64,000 nt of DNA from Chelativorans petroleitrophicus (lineage in GTDB: Bacteria > Pseudomonadota > Alphaproteobacteria > Rhizobiales > Rhizobiaceae): positions 104,182 through 168,181 of the forward strand of contig NZ_JAODNV010000013.1 of NCBI RefSeq assembly GCF_025398195.1, given 5' to 3'. The translations under genes and the position numbers were made by a program. Under the pieces are notes generated by a model. It searched no databases, was not told where the DNA came from, and saw only the letters and a list, made by a program, of their open reading frames with translations. Every line of letters starts with the position of its first letter. Positions within the stretch are counted from its first letter, which is position 1. Shown piece after piece: positions 60,704-64,000 of this stretch.

Positions 60704-62563
60704 TCATGGTCCGAATGTAGCCCTTAGTCCCGCAAAAACCGAGAAGCCCGGCGTGCTATAGCCGCGCACGGTCTGGTAATCTTGGTCGAGCAGGTTTTCC
60801 GCGCGCAGATAGAGTTCCGTGTTCTCATTGGGATGATAGGCGATCTTCGCGTTGAGCAGGAGGTAGTCGTCGAGAGGCGTCTTATCCGCGCCCTCAAAAT
60901 CGACCGTGTCGAGCGCTATCCGAGCGGTGGCCGACAGCTCCCATTTTTCAGCTGGCCGTACGACTGCCGAAAGACCGATGTCATGCCGGGGTACACGCAC
61001 CTGACGCGTGCCGTCCGGCTGGGTTGACTTGGTGTAGGTGTACGCACCTTTGAGATCGAACCAGCTTGTGGCGGCGTACGCCAGGGACAACTCGACACCG
61101 CGCGTACGGACGGTTCCATCGGTTTGAATGCTCTGAAACGGCGGGCTAGAATCGAAACCTATGAAATCGTCGATGTCGAGCATGAAGAACGCGGCATCGG
61201 TGACGAGCCGCCCGCCCAGGAAACGCTGTTCGACGCCGATATCGAAGCCCAGGCTGGTCTCGGGCTGCAACGTGTCGTTTCCGGAAGTGGGAGCGTAGAG
61301 CTCGTAAAGACTCGGCGCGCGGTAGCCGGTTCCGACTGAGGAATGGATGCGCGTGCCGGTATCGGCAAAATCGTATGATCCGGTAATCCTCCAGACGGTA
61401 TGGCCACCGAATGAACTGTGCTCGTCATGACGTAAGCCGGCAGTCAATGTCAAATGCTCGACGGGCGAATAGATCGCCTCGATCCATCCTCCGCCCATGG
61501 TGATGGATGCGTCTACACCAGAAGATGTATCAGCCTTCTGGCGTTCCCAGTCGGCACCGAAGTTGAGCGTCAGGTCGGGCGAGAGTTCAAATGAGCCTAG
61601 ATAATCGAGCTTGGCGCGCCGTCCTTCAAAGGTATCAAGGTCACCGCTCCCGCTTACACTTTCGCGCAGGCTTCTGCCGAGCTGGGCAGAAACCGTATTG
61701 ACGAGCCGCCCGTCGAACAAGGCGAATTCTGTGCCGATACGGCCCGCTGACAGGCGGAAATCGGAGAAGGCGTTGCTATCATCAAGCAGAAAGTCCGGCG
61801 GTGGGAAGTCATCGAACTCGGCCTGGCTATCGAGATGAATGCCGCTGCCAAAGATAGTAACGCCTGGTGTGATCTCGTATTCGCCGGTGAATGTCGCGGT
61901 AACGTTCTCAAACCCATCATCTTCTGTTCCCACGGCGGCGGCTGAAAACCCGTCCGTTCTGAAACCCGCAAGGGATAGGCCGAATTCGCCTCGGTCAAAA
62001 CCTCCTTCCAGCGCATAGCTGCCGAAGAATGTTCCATTAGAACCGCCTTCCGTATGTATCCGGTGGCGTAGTCCCGGCTCGACGGTACCCAGCGTCGTTA
62101 AATCAACCACGCCGGCGATGGCGTCCGAGCCGTAAAGCGTGCTCTGGGAGCCTTTCAGCACCTCCATTCGCTGGACGATGCCGGCGAGGAATTGGCCATA
62201 GGGTGCTTGTATCTTGGTTCCGCTGACTTCCGAGACATCGATACCGTTAATCAGCGTCTTGGTATATTCTCCTGGCACACCGCGCATCATGAAGGTGGTG
62301 AGTTTGCCTGCACCGCCCTGACTGGCAACGTTTATTCCAGGCACCATGGTGAGATAGTCGCTCACCAGTGGCAGCGATTGCCGCTCGATCTCCTGCGCAT
62401 CGATGATGCTGACCGACGAGCCTGTCTTGGAAAGCTCCGTCGGCACGCGGTTGGGTGTCACGACAATCTCGCCGAGATCGAGGTCTTGAGCGCCCGTCGC
62501 GGCGGTTGAGGCAAGAATGGAAAGCGCTGAAGCGCCGATGATATATCGATACGGTGCGGCCAT
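60704..62563 (-). CDS. btuB: TonB-dependent vitamin B12 receptor
   Basis: The 619-residue outer-membrane receptor has a signal peptide (IGASALSILASTAATGA) and a TonB box region (LGEIVVTPNRVPTELSKTGS). A plug domain follows (LVSDYLTMVPGINVASQGGA, VLKGSQSTLYGSDAIAGVVD), then a 22-strand barrel ending RAENLLDQDYQTVRGYSTPG, FSVFAGLRATFGP with the terminal aromatic region. The ATG at 62563 is preceded by GGAGGGG, which is masked in a hairpin. A cobalamin riboswitch lies upstream, supporting B12 as substrate. Confidence 0.95.
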   Translation of the reverse strand: MAAPYRYIIGASALSILASTAATGAQDLDLGEIVVTPNRVPTELSKTGSSVSIIDAQEIERQSLPLVSDYLTMVPGINVASQGGAGKLTTFMMRGVPGEYTKTLINGIDVSEVSGTKIQAPYGQFLAGIVQRMEVLKGSQSTLYGSDAIAGVVDLTTLGTVEPGLRHRIHTEGGSNGTFFGSYALEGGFDRGEFGLSLAGFRTDGFSAAAVGTEDDGFENVTATFTGEYEITPGVTIFGSGIHLDSQAEFDDFPPPDFLLDDSNAFSDFRLSAGRIGTEFALFDGRLVNTVSAQLGRSLRESVSGSGDLDTFEGRRAKLDYLGSFELSPDLTLNFGADWERQKADTSSGVDASITMGGGWIEAIYSPVEHLTLTAGLRHDEHSSFGGHTVWRITGSYDFADTGTRIHSSVGTGYRAPSLYELYAPTSGNDTLQPETSLGFDIGVEQRFLGGRLVTDAAFFMLDIDDFIGFDSSPPFQSIQTDGTVRTRGVELSLAYAATSWFDLKGAYTYTKSTQPDGTRQVRVPRHDIGLSAVVRPAEKWELSATARIALDTVDFEGADKTPLDDYLLLNAKIAYHPNENTELYLRAENLLDQDYQTVRGYSTPGFSVFAGLRATFGP

Positions 62564-62569
62564 GGTTAT

Positions 62570-62601
62570 CCCCTCCGCGAAACCCCAAAATGCTGGAGGG
62601 G
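62570..62601 (-). promoter_or_regulatory. Hairpin sequestering the btuB ribosome-binding site
   Basis: CCCCTCC (62601-62595 on the minus strand) pairs exactly with the ribosome-binding site GGAGGGG (62576-62570), leaving an 18-base loop. The start codon is six bases beyond. This is the expected expression platform for translational control by the riboswitch. Confidence 0.7.
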
Positions 62602-62689
62602 ACGGCCGTGTCCGGCCCGGTCTCCGCCAGCGATGACCAATTCCGTCACCACTGCGAAAACCACAGCCCCGGAAGCTTCCCGCATCCGG

Positions 62690-62885
62690 ACGGTGACGTC
62701 TCGAGGCAGGTTTCCTGGCTCGCGCTTCCTCGGCTTTCCCACCTTCCCAGGCTCTTTACGGCCCAGTGGCGTTCAGGAAAGCCTCCGCGCTCACAGTTGC
62801 GGGAGCAGCTACGGTTGGGGCGGAGGCCGCCCTTCCGTATTCCCTTTTAACCCCGGCGGACAGACCGGCGAGGCACCTCAAGCAT
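62690..62885 (-). promoter_or_regulatory. Cobalamin (AdoCbl) riboswitch
   Basis: On the minus strand the conserved aptamer blocks appear in order: GGTGCCTCGCCGG, AAAAGGGAATACGG, GCTGCTCCCGCAACTGT, GCCACTGGGCCGTAAAG, CTGGGAAGGTGGGAAAG and the B12 box AGCCAGGAAACCTGCCTCG. Spacing matches the cobalamin riboswitch family. It precedes btuB and should shut down the whole btuB-F-C-D-tonB operon when B12 is plentiful. The rest of 62564-62689 carries the expression platform. Confidence 0.95.
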
Positions 62886-62960
62886 GGCGAGGATGTACCA
62901 ACACGGCTGAGGAGCGTCAATCATTCGTTGCCGCAGGACCGCTGGCCGTCCCACCCGGGT

Positions 62961-64000
62961 TCAAACCGCTACCTCGATCCAGTTCGATGGGATGCTTCCT
63001 CCAAGATAGAAGATTTCCTTCTCGTTTTCTTCCAGCGCGTAGCGGATTGCGGAAGCGAGCGTTCCGCTCGTGATCTTCTTCTCCTTCACCAGACGGGGGC
63101 CTTCATATTTCAGGATATTTTCGATCGTGCGGAAGTTTTCAGGGTCATTCTTGGTAGCGATGGCCAGCACCTTCCCTTGATTTTTATGCCTGATAAAGCG
63201 CAGCGCCACGGATTTGTCCGCCGTCAGAGAGAAGGTTTCGCCCGCGCTTCCTCCGGCTCGGCCGGAATGCTTGATGATGGCGGCCAGATAATCGTCGAGC
63301 CTGTCCTTTCCGACGGTCCCCCATGAACTGACGATCTCGGTGCCCCGCTGCCCCCCGGTAAAGCACGGCCGGGATCTGTTCCGCGGCCCCGGCGTCGATC
63401 TCGGCTTTGATGGCCTGCGGCGTCTGTTTGCCGCCCCACCAGGTCTTGGCAAGGTGCTTGTAGATGGCATCGAGCACATCGTCGGATTTGACGGCTGCGG
63501 CAAGCAGATCGTCCGAGCGGGCAAGGGACTGAATGAGCGCCTTTCCCGCCGCCGCGCCGCCCGTCCGGACGGGCGCCAGAGCCAGCCGTCTTGCGGTCCG
63601 GGACGGCATCACGAGATTGTTGAGCTCGTGGCCGTTCTTAAAAAGGTATCTGCCGACATTCTTGCCTTTGAGCATTATGCGTACGACAGAGCTTCCCTTT
63701 GCTGCTTTTCTCGCAGCGCTGAGCATCTTGCCTCCCCAGAAAGACGCGGTCATGAGGCCGAGATTGAGGAAATCCCACGCGAGATCCTCAAGCTTCACCT
63801 TGTAAGCCGGATCGACGCCTACGTGTTTCAGTGTCTCGAAGAAAGGAATCAGGATATCAAAAGCGGCTTCAATATTCGTATAATCGTATTTCTCACGTTT
63901 TTCGCCTTCTACCCATTTCCGGATGATCCACCCCCATTGAACGGGTCCACCTTGAAGTATGGTTTTGACCATGAAGGAGGACCACAATGGCAAACAAGCG
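62961..64000 (-). pseudogene. Frameshifted toxin-like gene with ADP-ribosyltransferase features, open at window edge
   Basis: Two minus-strand frames join into one protein. The 5' frame (from the window edge to about 63355) carries HVGVDPAYKVKLEDLAWDFL, a helical SFWGGKMLSAARKAAKGSSV region and EQIPAVLYRG. The 3' frame continues QRGTEIVSSWGTVGKDRLDD, GETFSLTADKSVALRFIRHK and EKEIFYLGGSIPSNWIEVAV. Deleting one G from a run of six (63352-63357) restores LYRGQRGTE. The R-motif arginine, the FSLTADKSVALRF (STS-like) block and a C-terminal IEV strand suggest an ART-fold toxin domain. An in-frame ATG at 63972 exists, but the frame is open to the edge. Confidence 0.6.

Overview
The window is chromosomal DNA from an alphaproteobacterium, most likely a member of the Hyphomicrobiales (Rhizobiales) close to the Phyllobacteriaceae/Mesorhizobium group. 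The base composition is GC-rich. The gene orders lrp-trxB-lsrB followed by an AbcR-type small RNA, and carA-GatB/YqeY-dnaG-rpoD, are characteristic of that order. DUF982, BA14K and ECF42 genes point the same way. The assignment is inference from gene content; no database search was possible.

Layout. 1-2.7 kb: a partial Lrp regulator, trxB, lsrB and a small RNA ending in a strong terminator. 2.9-13.2 kb: mostly housekeeping and accessory genes, namely an EF-G-like GTPase, a MarR-GNAT fusion, aspartate aminotransferase, a degenerate EAL protein, a GST, Ogt, a lytic transglycosylase and an ABC-2 exporter. 13.2-18 kb: an accessory region with two copies of a MITE-like repeat that bracket a GFA-family gene and an AT-rich three-gene cassette (two-TM protein, ImmA/IrrE metallopeptidase, beta-family protein). 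The cassette abuts the 3' fragment of a broken gene and is the best candidate for an undescribed, possibly defensive, system. 18-29.7 kb: carB, cell-envelope and secreted-protein genes (OmpA-like, LysE, zinc peptidase, TadG-like vWA protein), carA and a GatB/YqeY gene. 30-38.9 kb: a membrane GGDEF-EAL protein, dnaG, rpoD and small conserved genes.

39-46.3 kb: a divergent TetR/VOC pair with two perfect dyads between them; an FKBP; an ECF42-type operon (DGPF protein, sigma factor, DUF899, then a VOC protein); pyrC, pyrE and a DUF378 gene. Together with carA and carB, four de novo pyrimidine genes lie in this window but are dispersed. 46.4-56.4 kb: a NodB-type deacetylase coupled to a CelD-type acyltransferase, two DUF982 genes around a broken reading frame, an IS6-family element with an inverted fragment of its own right end, tRNA-Ile(CAU), and several secreted proteins with Cys-Pro-Pro-Gly motifs. 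56.5-62.9 kb: a complete vitamin B12 uptake operon btuB-btuF-btuC-btuD-tonB on the minus strand, led by a cobalamin riboswitch and a hairpin that masks the btuB ribosome-binding site. 63-64 kb: a frameshifted toxin-like gene with ADP-ribosyltransferase features, open at the window edge.

Small dispersed repeats (a GGAAAA...TTTTCC palindrome in three copies, and MITE-like fragments) sit in many intergenic gaps.
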